47,143 bases of DNA from an uncultured Alphaproteobacteria bacterium. Its GTDB lineage: Bacteria > Pseudomonadota > Alphaproteobacteria > Paracaedibacterales > CAITNM01. A program made the position numbers and the translations under genes. The number at the start of each line of letters is the position of its first letter. Within the stretch, counting starts at the first letter, position 1. The notes beneath the pieces are model-generated. The model did no database searches, had not been told where the DNA came from, and was given only the letters and a program-made list of their open reading frames with translations. Positions 22,163-30,894 of the stretch are shown piece by piece. The stretch is from contig CAIQTY010000007.1 of assembly GCA_903874955.1 (NCBI GenBank), positions 1 through 47,143 of the forward strand, written 5' to 3'.

Positions 22163-24424
22163 ATGAAATTAAAAATAAACACTATTTTGAAATTAAACAC
22201 AGCACTGGTTGTGTCATTATTTGGATTATTTGCAAGTGAAGAAGATGAAGCAGAACAAGCAGTAATACCAACAGGCCGACCTACCATAAATTTTATCAAA
22301 ATGAGAGAGGAACAAGACGAATATGAACGCAAAAGACAGCAAATCCGAGAAGCAGAGCGGCTAAAAAAACAAGAAGAAGAACAAGCAAAGCAACGTGAAA
22401 TTTGGCAAGAACAAGAAAAACTGAGCAAAATACGACTAGAAAAAGAAGCAGAGCAGCGAAAAATAAACCAACAAATAAGAGCAAAAGCCTATTACGATGT
22501 AGCGCTTGACTGCTTTAATGCAGGGAAAAATTCAGAAGCGGTTAAAAACTTTTCAAGTGCACTCGCTGAAAAAGGAACTGATAATCATCCTATACTTTCT
22601 GAAGAATTAAGATTAAATGCTTTAAAAAAATTAGTAGAGGTATGCGAAGAAACAAAACAATGCAAACTAGCAATTAATGAGCATGAAGATGCATTATCTA
22701 AATACCAACATGAAGGTAAAGAGAAAGATAAATGGACTGATAGAAATTTAAAAGGACAAGCATATCATAATTTAGGACTCTTATATTTCCACAACAGAAC
22801 ATACGACGATGAAAAACACAGCAAGGCGTTTAATAATTTTAGTTGTGCAACATACGTTGATGAAGATTTAGTAGAAAAAGTCGGACATGTTTATCCTGTA
22901 AAGAACAAAGCTATTTCAACATACTACATGGCACTTACTTACCTAGAGCGTTTGAAAGATAATCCAGAAGGACTTCGTGATACTTTTATTTTAAGACAAG
23001 CTATCAAAAATTTTTCAGAAGCCCAGGGATTTAAATATGAAGAGAAAACGGCACTATCTGACAAATTAAGAATAGATTTTTGGATACAATTAGGAAATGC
23101 ATGCCTTGAAATCTCGCAATATAAAGATACGGAAAAACCCTATAAATATGCATTATTAAGTAATGCTCACAAAGCGTTTGAAGAAACATTTTTAATTGGA
23201 GTTTGGGAAGGTAAAAGTCAAGAAGGAGCGGCCTTGCAAAATTGGGGAATGGTCTATTACCACCAGGGTAGAGAGACAAAATCGATTGATACATACAAAC
23301 AAGCCATTACAAAATTTAATCAAGCCATAAACCTAGAAGGAAATAGCCAGGAAAATATAGCAGCATCAATTAATTTTGTTTTGTGTGCCAATAGTGAAAT
23401 CCTAAGCTTGGTCGAGAATATAAAGGATGCTGAAAACTACGCACAGATAATAATCGAGTATTTCACTCGACTAAGGTCAACAGGAAATGACGGTAGAACC
23501 CTACTTTCCCTGTTATCTAAAAATGATAGATCAAACGCTTTCATCGCGATTAATAAATTGTTTAAAGCAATAAATTTAGATAAAATTAAACAAGGAAATA
23601 TAGCAATGATATTTAATTTTGTTTTTCATGCTAATAATGAAATCCTAAACTTGGTAACAGATCCCGACGAATTTAAAAACCTTGCACAGCAAATAATTAA
23701 GGATTTTTCTCGATTCGAGTTAATAGTAACTGACAGCAGATCACCACTATCCCTATTACCTGAAAGTGATAGATCAAACGCTTTGAAAGTATTAGAAAAT
23801 ACAAGAAAAAAACTTACAACTATCTACCTAGATAAATCTGAGGGGGCTAAAAATGAAAAATTCAGAAAAGAAACGAACAATCATGGACTTAAAAAAGATT
23901 ATGCTAATAAAACAATTCAACATTTTCATAGGGAATTAAGAGAACAAGAACTACCAGACTTTGTTGTCTCGATTGCTTGGCGAAGTATAGGTCGTGCGCA
24001 CGTTGCACTTGAACAATATTCACAGGCAATAGAAGCTTATAAAAAATCATTTTTAAGCGGAAAGTGGTACGATAAAGCAGAAGAGGGACTTACATGGATT
24101 TACTACGGCGTTGCTTGTCATATGGATAAAAAATACAGTGAAGCGATTGATAAGTATGATAGGGCAATAAACCTAAAAAGTAATAGTAATGAGGACATAG
24201 CTCAAGCATGGTTAAATAAAGCTAATGCTTACAAAGAACACCGAATAAATGTATCAGCATCAGAAACTCGAGCATACGCTGAATTAGAAGCTAATGCGTA
24301 TAAACAGGTATTAAGAATAAACCCAAATCACCCAGATGAAACAACAATTTTAGCTTATCTGGAAGCGCACCTAAAATTAACTAACCAAGCGGAAGAGAAT
24401 GCTCCAAATAAAGAAGCAGAATAA
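22163..24424 (+). CDS. Large secreted TPR protein with coiled coil and internal duplication
   Basis: 753 residues, the largest of the family. Signal peptide of the MKLK-NTILKLNTAL type (cut near FA-SEED), a strongly charged coiled coil (about 45-110, rich in Glu, Lys, Gln, Arg), TPR units near 110-145, 195-235 and 340-385, a direct repeat of about 80 residues (about 388-550; each copy starts near AINL and includes NDRSNA or SDRSNA), then further TPRs at about 600-730. A GC-rich terminator follows directly. Exported scaffold or host-interacting protein by inference. Confidence 0.85.
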   Translation: MKLKINTILKLNTALVVSLFGLFASEEDEAEQAVIPTGRPTINFIKMREEQDEYERKRQQIREAERLKKQEEEQAKQREIWQEQEKLSKIRLEKEAEQRKINQQIRAKAYYDVALDCFNAGKNSEAVKNFSSALAEKGTDNHPILSEELRLNALKKLVEVCEETKQCKLAINEHEDALSKYQHEGKEKDKWTDRNLKGQAYHNLGLLYFHNRTYDDEKHSKAFNNFSCATYVDEDLVEKVGHVYPVKNKAISTYYMALTYLERLKDNPEGLRDTFILRQAIKNFSEAQGFKYEEKTALSDKLRIDFWIQLGNACLEISQYKDTEKPYKYALLSNAHKAFEETFLIGVWEGKSQEGAALQNWGMVYYHQGRETKSIDTYKQAITKFNQAINLEGNSQENIAASINFVLCANSEILSLVENIKDAENYAQIIIEYFTRLRSTGNDGRTLLSLLSKNDRSNAFIAINKLFKAINLDKIKQGNIAMIFNFVFHANNEILNLVTDPDEFKNLAQQIIKDFSRFELIVTDSRSPLSLLPESDRSNALKVLENTRKKLTTIYLDKSEGAKNEKFRKETNNHGLKKDYANKTIQHFHRELREQELPDFVVSIAWRSIGRAHVALEQYSQAIEAYKKSFLSGKWYDKAEEGLTWIYYGVACHMDKKYSEAIDKYDRAINLKSNSNEDIAQAWLNKANAYKEHRINVSASETRAYAELEANAYKQVLRINPNHPDETTILAYLEAHLKLTNQAEENAPNKEAE
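23324..23824 (+). repeat. Internal direct duplication of about 80 codons
   Basis: Unit 1 about 23324-23566 and unit 2 about 23567-23824. Shared protein landmarks in order: AINL, FNFVF/INFVL, AN(S/N)EIL, (I)IIKDF or IIEYF, SLLS/SLLP, DRSNA. The copies have diverged to perhaps half identity, so the duplication is old. Confidence 0.75.
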
Positions 24425-24459
24425 GAAGGGGCGCTGAGGCGCCCTTCCCTAATCTTTTT
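24425..24459 (+). terminator. Rho-independent terminator
   Basis: AAGGGGCGC-TGAG-GCGCCCTT forms an 8 bp stem straight after the stop at 24424, followed by CCCTAATCTTTTT. Confidence 0.85.
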
Positions 24460-24510
24460 AGGAGTGTTTTTGATGAATGCACCCCAATACTAAAAATCAC
24501 CATGAAATAA

Positions 24511-24605
24511 CATTATTACAAAATATTATTTATGCTGTTGTTTTATTGCTAAATACAGCACGAATCATTATATAAGTATAAGAAAATTAAAAAAAAAGGT
24601 TAAAC
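24511..24605 (+). promoter_or_regulatory. Shared upstream block of the TPR family
   Basis: CATTATTACAAAATATTATT (24511-24530), then TGTTGTTTTATTGCTAAATA and AAAGG before the ATG at 24606. The first element is 94 nt from the start codon, as in its relatives. Confidence 0.6.
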
Positions 24606-25406
24606 ATGAAATTAAAAGTAAACACCATTTTGAAATTATACTCTGCATTGGTTATATTAATGTTTGGGATATATGCAAGTGAAGAAGCTGAAATACCATC
24701 ATTAGACGAAGCAACAACACCATTCTATGAGGTAGGTTACAGTGCACAAAATACTACAATCCCAAATATCAATGGTGATGATAATTCAGTTGCTGATATT
24801 TCATTTACAGAACATAGTGAAATACTTAAATCTAAAATATATATATCTACAAAAAAAACATTTAATAATGAACAAACCCAATCTTTACTTAAATTTGCCG
24901 TCAAACGATTCGTGGAGGGAAATTATGAAAGAACGATTGATTGCCTTAAACAAGTATTAAAATCAAGGCAATATGTTGGCTCTCATCAAATTTCTCAAGA
25001 TTCATGGAGGGATATCACGTTATTTTTAGGATTATCCTATTATCAGACAAAAAAGCCAGATTTGGGAATTTTTTATTTTAATGAAGCACTAAATGCTGAT
25101 GTTCCTTTAAGGCATGATCTTCAATGGGAAAATAAAGATCCAAATATGCTAGTAATTATCATAAACCGATGTTTGGTAAACTCTCATCTATACCAATCTT
25201 TGATGAACCGCCATTGTGATAATGTTTATAAAGAAAATCCTCAAAAAGCTATTCAAAATCTTGAAGCAATACATAAATTAGCATTAAAGATCAATCTACC
25301 CGTTACAACGGCACTTTATGATCAGCTAATAAACTTCACAAAGATGACATTAACCAACCAAGGAACGAAGATCTCTATTTCAAAAGAAGAGGCATATAAT
25401 CACTGA
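24606..25406 (+). CDS. Secreted TPR-like protein
   Basis: 266 residues. Signal peptide MKLKVNTILKLYSALVILMF.. cut near YA-SEEAE, closest to the gene at 22163. After an acidic linker, residues about 90-190 form TPR-like helices (FAVKRFVEGNYERTIDCLKQ and TLFLGLSYYQTKKPDLGIFY). Own upstream block and own terminator, so monocistronic. Confidence 0.8.
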   Translation: MKLKVNTILKLYSALVILMFGIYASEEAEIPSLDEATTPFYEVGYSAQNTTIPNINGDDNSVADISFTEHSEILKSKIYISTKKTFNNEQTQSLLKFAVKRFVEGNYERTIDCLKQVLKSRQYVGSHQISQDSWRDITLFLGLSYYQTKKPDLGIFYFNEALNADVPLRHDLQWENKDPNMLVIIINRCLVNSHLYQSLMNRHCDNVYKENPQKAIQNLEAIHKLALKINLPVTTALYDQLINFTKMTLTNQGTKISISKEEAYNH

Positions 25407-25450
25407 ACGCATTAACTAATTAGCCTAAAATTCACTTTTTCCTTTAATCA

Positions 25451-25479
25451 AGGGGCGCTGTATCTGCGCCCCTATTTTT
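25451..25479 (+). terminator. Rho-independent terminator
   Basis: AGGGGCGC-TGTATCT-GCGCCCCT then ATTTTT. The 5' flank AATCAAGGGGCGCTGTATC recurs at 26556 and 27646, so gene and terminator were duplicated together. Confidence 0.88.
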
Positions 25480-25620
25480 CTAAATGATTGCCCTAAGGGC
25501 ACTTTCAAGAAAACATAAAAACTATATTTTAAAAGTTTATTGTATTTTATTAACAGTTTGTTATTAAATAATAATTTATGTTTGAACCATAAGTAGAATA
25601 TAACAACAAAGGTTATGGGT

Positions 25621-26514
25621 ATGAATCTTAAATTAAGCGCAGCGGCAGCTGTTTTAATGTTTACAGTATTTGGGTTAACTCTTCCCTTAAATGGCGCAAC
25701 GCAACAATATGCAGAAGTATATGCAGAAGTACCAGATATATATGCTGAAACAGAACTCCCAGATACTCATGGACAACAAGAAAAAGTTTACGGGAATTTC
25801 GCCCTAGCACCAAAATTACATGAAAAAAAACGACAAAATAATTTTAACCCACTCAATACGTCAAAAGAAGAAGGTTGGAAATTCCATCAAACAGGTATGG
25901 AATTTTACCAAAAACATCAATTCAAAAATGCAATAAACAGCTTGAGTAAAGCTGTAAAAGAACTTGGTTACGACGACCAAAATAAAGCAATGTCATTTTA
26001 CGTAATGGGATGTGCATATTATCAGTTAATATTAGGAACAAAAGATAAAACAGAAATCCAACGATATGCTACCAATATAATTGATAGCTTTTCCCAAGCG
26101 CTCATCTTAAAAGGTAATAACACCCTAACCGATGCACAAAATAGAGATACCCTCTTCTTAAGAGGATACGCTTATTTTGTGAAAGAGGAATATAAGAAAG
26201 CAATAAGTGATTTTGAAAAAGCAATAGCGGTATTCGGTTCCCCACCAGAAAATAAAGCAGAATCATATCACTTTATTGCGATGGCTAATGAAAAACTTGG
26301 AGAAGCCGACATAATGCGCTATCCAGCTTACGCCCAAAATGCTTGCAACGCATATTCTGCAGTAATCAAAATTAATCCTAATCATCCTTTCAAAGATGAA
26401 ATTTCAGAGAAAATCAAGCAATTTGATTTGCTCAAAGCAACACTAAAACCAAAGCAACATATGCCATCAGATTCTAATCGTCCGAGAAGTCTCACTAGGG
26501 TGGGATCACAATAA
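25621..26514 (+). CDS. Secreted TPR protein
   Basis: 297 residues from the ATG at 25621, preferred over the ATG at 25615 because AAAGG is then 8 bp away. The signal peptide (MNLKLSAAAAVLMFTVFGLT.., cut near NGA-TQ) is related to but distinct from the MKLK group. The N-terminal mature part has a Tyr-Ala-Glu pattern (QQYAEVYAEVPDIYAE). TPR units follow at about 85-125 (KFHQTGMEFYQKHQFKNAIN), 135-170 and 180-215. It lacks the TTATTACAAAATATTAT element; TTAA-N7-TTAT lies 57 bp upstream. Confidence 0.82.
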   Translation: MNLKLSAAAAVLMFTVFGLTLPLNGATQQYAEVYAEVPDIYAETELPDTHGQQEKVYGNFALAPKLHEKKRQNNFNPLNTSKEEGWKFHQTGMEFYQKHQFKNAINSLSKAVKELGYDDQNKAMSFYVMGCAYYQLILGTKDKTEIQRYATNIIDSFSQALILKGNNTLTDAQNRDTLFLRGYAYFVKEEYKKAISDFEKAIAVFGSPPENKAESYHFIAMANEKLGEADIMRYPAYAQNACNAYSAVIKINPNHPFKDEISEKIKQFDLLKATLKPKQHMPSDSNRPRSLTRVGSQ

Positions 26515-26555
26515 AAAAACAAGTCTAACCCACTTTTATTTTCTCATTTTCAAAT

Positions 26556-26586
26556 AAGGGGCGCTGTATCGGCCCCCCCTTTTTTT
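26556..26586 (+). terminator. Rho-independent terminator
   Basis: AAGGGGCGCTGTATC followed by GGCCCCCCC and seven T. Related to the one at 25451 but with a rearranged 3' arm, so the stem is imperfect. Confidence 0.7.
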
Positions 26587-26683
26587 AATATTATTACAAA
26601 AAATTATAATTATTAATTTTTAGTTATTATTTTTGCTACTTATTGTAATCTATTACATAAAATACTTAGCGGAAAGGCAAAAA
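26586..26683 (+). promoter_or_regulatory. Shared upstream block of the TPR family
   Basis: AATATTATTACAAAAAATTAT starts at 26586, about 95 nt before the ATG at 26684; TTTTTGCTACTTATTGTAATC follows at 26630, and GGAAAGG is the ribosome binding site. Confidence 0.6.
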
Positions 26684-27616
26684 ATGAAATTAAAATTCAA
26701 TAAAATCTTGAAATTAAGCGCAGTAATCGTTATGTCAATGTTTGGAGTATTTGGATCAAGTGCCGATGATGCTTTCAGGGGGCCATGGCCTGAATTTTCG
26801 CTTTATTCTTCCCCCTTGCCGTTCTCAAGGTCACCTTCAGCGTTAAAATTATCTTCATGCTCAGATCAAGAAGAGCCAATTTCTAGCCAGAGTAATGTTG
26901 CTAAGTTAGTGCAGACTGATAACCAAGAAGCGTTGTATAACCACACAAAACAGCTATCTTCATCGCTTGAGCAGAAATTAAGTGACGGCAATTCTTTACT
27001 TTATGGAGATACAAGGGCAAATGTTTGGAAAATTTTATTAGATTCAATAACAAGACTCACCCAAAACAATGAAAAAATTCAGGCCTATGAACGAGCATTC
27101 CCAATAGGAAATTGGACGAATGACCAAGAAAAAGGATTATTTTTCTACAATTGGGGCATGGCCCATTACAATGAGCATAACTGCAAAAAAGCCATTGAAA
27201 AATTAGAAGCTGCAGCACAGATAGATGGCTACTTGCGAGAGAGCAAATCACAAGCATATCATCAAATTGGGCTTATCCATTCTATACTTAGAAGAGAGAG
27301 CACGGATGCAGAAATCATTCAAGACCATGCTCGTAAAGAAGTTGATGCCTATATAGAAGCCCAAAAAATATATCCTAATCCCCTTTTAAAAAAAGAAATT
27401 TTAATAAGTATAGATCAACTTAAGAATCCTAACTTCCTTAGGAAAATTAGATCCGACGTTGAATTACAAATTAGGCTAATGACAGACCCCCTACCTTATG
27501 ATGGAAGTTATAGAGAACAGCTCAAAAAGCTCGAGTTGATTGCTGAGGGCGTTTGGCTACAGGGGCTAATTTTAAGACTTAGAACAGCTTTAAATAAAGC
27601 TAATACTGCAGAATAA
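26684..27616 (+). CDS. Secreted TPR-like protein
   Basis: 310 residues from the ATG at 26684 (GGAAAGG upstream, starts the family signal peptide MKLKFNKILKLSAVIVMSMF, cut near FG-SS). The frame is open further upstream but without signals. The linker is Ser/Pro-rich. TPR-like units lie about 145-200 (LFFYNWGMAHYNEHNCKKAI and AYHQIGLIHS); KGLFFYNWGMAHYN resembles GAALQNWGMVYYH of the gene at 22163. Own upstream block and terminator. Confidence 0.8.
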   Translation: MKLKFNKILKLSAVIVMSMFGVFGSSADDAFRGPWPEFSLYSSPLPFSRSPSALKLSSCSDQEEPISSQSNVAKLVQTDNQEALYNHTKQLSSSLEQKLSDGNSLLYGDTRANVWKILLDSITRLTQNNEKIQAYERAFPIGNWTNDQEKGLFFYNWGMAHYNEHNCKKAIEKLEAAAQIDGYLRESKSQAYHQIGLIHSILRRESTDAEIIQDHARKEVDAYIEAQKIYPNPLLKKEILISIDQLKNPNFLRKIRSDVELQIRLMTDPLPYDGSYREQLKKLELIAEGVWLQGLILRLRTALNKANTAE

Positions 27617-27645
27617 ACTCTAAAATTCATTCCCTCGGTTAATCA

Positions 27646-27677
27646 AGGGGCTCTGTATCAGTGCCCATACACTTTTT
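27646..27677 (+). terminator. Rho-independent terminator, slightly decayed
   Basis: AGGGGCTCTG-TAT-CAGTGCCCA pairs with one T-T mismatch, then ACACTTTTT. Same family as 25451 by its AATCAAGGGG-CTGTATC sequence. Confidence 0.7.
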
Positions 27678-27724
27678 GACTTTACGAATTATTTAACCAG
27701 CCCCCATAAAAAAATCACCACATT

Positions 27725-27824
27725 AAAATATTATTATAATAAATGGTTATTGTTGATTTTTTATATCCAAATATGCTATTGATAACGATCTAATTGATAA
27801 AAATCTGAAAAGTAAGGCTAAAAA
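27725..27824 (+). promoter_or_regulatory. Shared upstream block of the TPR family
   Basis: AAATATTATTATAATAAATG (about 27726) lies 94 nt before the ATG at 27825, then GTTGATTTTTTATATCC (27751), ATATGCTATTGATAACGATC (27771) and AAGG. TTGATT and the ATGCTA-type element could be -35 and extended -10 boxes; spacing to GCTA is 15-16 bp in the copies I compared. Confidence 0.6.
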
Positions 27825-29516
27825 ATGAAATTAAACACAATCTTGAAATTAAACACGGCATTGGTTTTTTCAATGTGTGGGATATTTGGATCAGGTGCTA
27901 GTAATGTGGATAGAAGTGAAAAATCTTCATTTTCATCATCATCATCTTCTTCTTCTTCTTCCTCTTTAGAAACCTCAGCAACGAGTGAGAGTACGATTGA
28001 AGGTAAACCTTTGACTGTGCATAAAGTCTCAATTAAAAACACTCCAATAGTTGAATATTATATGCTTGATCGTGATAAAGAGTATCCCGGAATTGAATTA
28101 GTTAGTGTTACAGCAGATGGATGTAGCTATGAATATAGAAAATTTCCAGAAGGAACTGAAAGAGTCCTTTCTGTTGAGGATTCTAACATTTTTGAAGTCT
28201 TTGCAGAACCGCCACTACCTTCAGGAGATGAGCCCTTTGAGACAAAAGCTCAAATTGAAGAGAATGATCCAATAAAATGCTTACAATATGGAAAAAAACT
28301 ATTACCTTCTCTACAAATGGGGAAGGACAAAAAGAGAATAAAGGTGATCAGCACTGCAGCAATTGAATGTTTTCGCAAAGCACTAAATTTAAATGGAGAT
28401 GAAGAGGCTCCCGCGCTTCCTGAACATTTAATAATGAGTGCTTGGAAAGGATTAGGAGATGTATATAACAAAATCAAACGATACGACGATGCAATTGAGG
28501 CATTCACTAAAGCATTGGAAAATGAATCGGGAGATAAAAATACAATTGGGCGAGTATATAACGCTTTGGGAATGGCCTACTACCATAAAAAGCAGTACAA
28601 GGAATCACTTGTTGAATTTGAGAAAGCAACAAAGGTAGATGGTTACCATGATAATGATAAAGCATTATCTCATTATTCTGCAGGGATAATTGCTGAAATG
28701 TTAAAAGAACACAGTGTAATGGTTTATCATTTTTCAAATGCGCTAGCATTCAAAAAAAATGAATTTAGTGGGCTTTATGGAGACAGAAGGATAGCTGCCT
28801 TAAAAAAATTGCCAGAAGAGTTAAGAACAAGTGATTGGGGCGAAGATTTAGGACATACATATCTTCAACTCAAAAAAAACGACGAAGCGATACAGGCATT
28901 TAAAGATGCTTTAGATAAGGATGAGTGGAAAAAAGCAAATATGAAAGAATGCGCACTTATTAGCTTAGGAACAACCTATGTCTATAAGGGGGACGAAGAT
29001 TCTCTTCATGAAGCTATTAATAGCTATCTAAAAGCACTCCAGATACCAGGGATCACCAGAGAAAATGAAAAAAAAGCCTATTTTTCTATTGCGCATACCT
29101 ATAAAGCGCTCCACCGTATGAGCCGAGATTTAGATACCAGAAATTATAATGAACTAGCTGCTGAGTATTATGAAAAATCATTAGAAGAAGTTGATGGAAA
29201 GTGTCTACTTTCTAATGATTTAAAAACAAGATCGTTGCGGACTTTGGCGCTTTCATATTCTGAACTCAATCAATATGAAAAGGCAGCAAATACGTATAAT
29301 CGATTCATACATGATTGGTTTAGTATAGAGGAGTACAACAAAGAATTGATCGCTAGTGGCCGTCACCCAGAGGAGCCAACCCAGCAAGAAAAAGAAGGCC
29401 TGGATCTGATTGAGTTGGGGAAAAACTGTTTCGTGAACGGTGCTTTTCAAAAAGCAGCTGAGTATTATGAAGCAGCACTAAAGAAAACAAAGACTCTTCG
29501 ATTTTTCACTAGTTAA
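27825..29516 (+). CDS. Secreted multi-TPR protein with serine tract
   Basis: 563 residues. Family signal peptide (MKLNTILKLNTALVFSMCGI, cut near FG-SG), then a serine run (about 12 Ser near residues 35-48) encoded by TCA/TCT/TTC triplets. Residues about 60-120 are not TPR. From about 135 the rest is a TPR array: SAWKGLGDVYNKIKRYDDAI, VYNALGMAYYHKKQYKESLV, DLGHTYLQLKKNDEAIQAF, CALISLGTTYVYKGDE, LALSYSELNQYEKAANTYN, GKNCFVNGAFQKAAEYYEAA. Only a weak hairpin (29579-29598) follows. Protein-binding scaffold by family; likely exported. Confidence 0.88.
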   Translation: MKLNTILKLNTALVFSMCGIFGSGASNVDRSEKSSFSSSSSSSSSSSLETSATSESTIEGKPLTVHKVSIKNTPIVEYYMLDRDKEYPGIELVSVTADGCSYEYRKFPEGTERVLSVEDSNIFEVFAEPPLPSGDEPFETKAQIEENDPIKCLQYGKKLLPSLQMGKDKKRIKVISTAAIECFRKALNLNGDEEAPALPEHLIMSAWKGLGDVYNKIKRYDDAIEAFTKALENESGDKNTIGRVYNALGMAYYHKKQYKESLVEFEKATKVDGYHDNDKALSHYSAGIIAEMLKEHSVMVYHFSNALAFKKNEFSGLYGDRRIAALKKLPEELRTSDWGEDLGHTYLQLKKNDEAIQAFKDALDKDEWKKANMKECALISLGTTYVYKGDEDSLHEAINSYLKALQIPGITRENEKKAYFSIAHTYKALHRMSRDLDTRNYNELAAEYYEKSLEEVDGKCLLSNDLKTRSLRTLALSYSELNQYEKAANTYNRFIHDWFSIEEYNKELIASGRHPEEPTQQEKEGLDLIELGKNCFVNGAFQKAAEYYEAALKKTKTLRFFTS

Positions 29517-29578
29517 TAACGATATATGTAGATGGATTAGGAGCAGGTTAGTTGAGTTGATTATTTTTGTTAGATTAG

Positions 29579-29598
29579 GAGGGCCCTTACGGGGCTTC
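29579..29598 (+). terminator. Weak hairpin after the TPR array
   Basis: GAGGGCCC-TTAC-GGGGCTTC pairs with one mismatch; no T-run follows. It may end the TPR transcript, or may be chance. Confidence 0.35.
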
Positions 29599-29684
29599 TA
29601 ATAGACGGGATAGAGTCACACTAACACTCCTTTGAAAGACGATGCGATTAACTTCATCTAGAGTCCCAACAGGGCGTGAGAGGA

Positions 29685-30791
29685 TTATTCCACCTCTAAT
29701 TCCTCAGGCATTTCTTTTGGGATTTTTTGTTTTAAAAATTCTTTTCGCCACCCTGAAAGCGTCGTTTTTTCAGTCACCAACTGCAGCAATTGCTGTTTAT
29801 TGAGCACAAGGTAGGCTGGAATATCTAAAGTTTTTGCAATAGCTTTGGCTTTTAATTGCCATTTTTTAAAGCTTTTGCGTTTGGCAACGGAAAATTCCTG
29901 ATGGTAATTTTTAACCATCTCCATAATTTCCTGTTCGTTTTCCCTATGATTGATATGCTCGTCTTTCAGCCTACCCCATAGAGAAACTAAATCATCATAA
30001 ACTTCTGGCAAGCAATGCTTTTGGGTGATGCCTTCTAAATTATTTTCTTTGATTACCGCCTCGAGCAACGCATCTGCAAGGACATGACGCTTTGGCAGAT
30101 CAAGCTTTTTCGCCCACTCTTCACGCCATTTAGCAAGCTGCATGGCATAAAACGGAACTGGCCATGTACAACCGGTAGAACAGAGTTTCAACCAATCTTT
30201 TGAAAAATTAGGGTTTTGATATTTTTCTAAAAGAAGTTCCATTTCCTCACAAACCCAAGAATCCCTTTCAAGTTCAGTCAGCATCTTATCTAAAAGGGGA
30301 TATATTTTGGCAACATAGGCAGCATCTTGGGAGGCATATTCCAATTGACTAAGGCTCAGCGGCCGCTGGAGCCAATCAGTTTTTTGCTGAGACTTATCTA
30401 GTGGCAAATCAAGGAGTTTGGCAACAAGGGATTCAAGACTATTGCTATGACCAAGTTTGGCGAAAGCTGCCATGATTTGGGTATCATTAAATGGCCAAGT
30501 AGCGGCTCCTGTCACTTGCTTTAAAATTGCCCAATCTTGATCCCCGGCATGAAAAATTTTTTTTATTTTTTTATTTTCAAGAAGTGATTTCAACGGTGTT
30601 AAGTCTTTACATGTTATAGCATCAATAATCCAAACCTTTGTTTGGCTTGCAATTTGAATAAGGCTGAGAACAGGGAAATACGTGGTTTCACGAAAGAATT
30701 CAGTGTCAATTGCAATCCAAGATAATGTCATCTTTTCTATATCTTGAACTAAAAAAACAAGCTCTTCTTTTGTGTTTACTTTTAAATACAT
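29685..30791 (-). CDS. rnd: Ribonuclease D
   Basis: 368 residues, normal length. The DEDDy exonuclease residues are visible: DTEF (D29, E31), FHAGDQDW and YASQDAAYV. A helicase/RNase D C-terminal (HRDC) region follows. RNase D is a 3'-5' exonuclease that trims tRNA and other small RNA precursors. Divergent from yqgE with about 100 bp between. Confidence 0.93.
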   Translation of the reverse strand: MYLKVNTKEELVFLVQDIEKMTLSWIAIDTEFFRETTYFPVLSLIQIASQTKVWIIDAITCKDLTPLKSLLENKKIKKIFHAGDQDWAILKQVTGAATWPFNDTQIMAAFAKLGHSNSLESLVAKLLDLPLDKSQQKTDWLQRPLSLSQLEYASQDAAYVAKIYPLLDKMLTELERDSWVCEEMELLLEKYQNPNFSKDWLKLCSTGCTWPVPFYAMQLAKWREEWAKKLDLPKRHVLADALLEAVIKENNLEGITQKHCLPEVYDDLVSLWGRLKDEHINHRENEQEIMEMVKNYHQEFSVAKRKSFKKWQLKAKAIAKTLDIPAYLVLNKQQLLQLVTEKTTLSGWRKEFLKQKIPKEMPEELEVE

Positions 30792-30894
30792 TTTAATATG
30801 TTTTTTTCATTTATTAAGCTAATCGTAACACTTCGTAATGTATGATGATAGTACTTAAGGGGCATGTAGCTTCTGTAAACGTTATGAGGATGAT

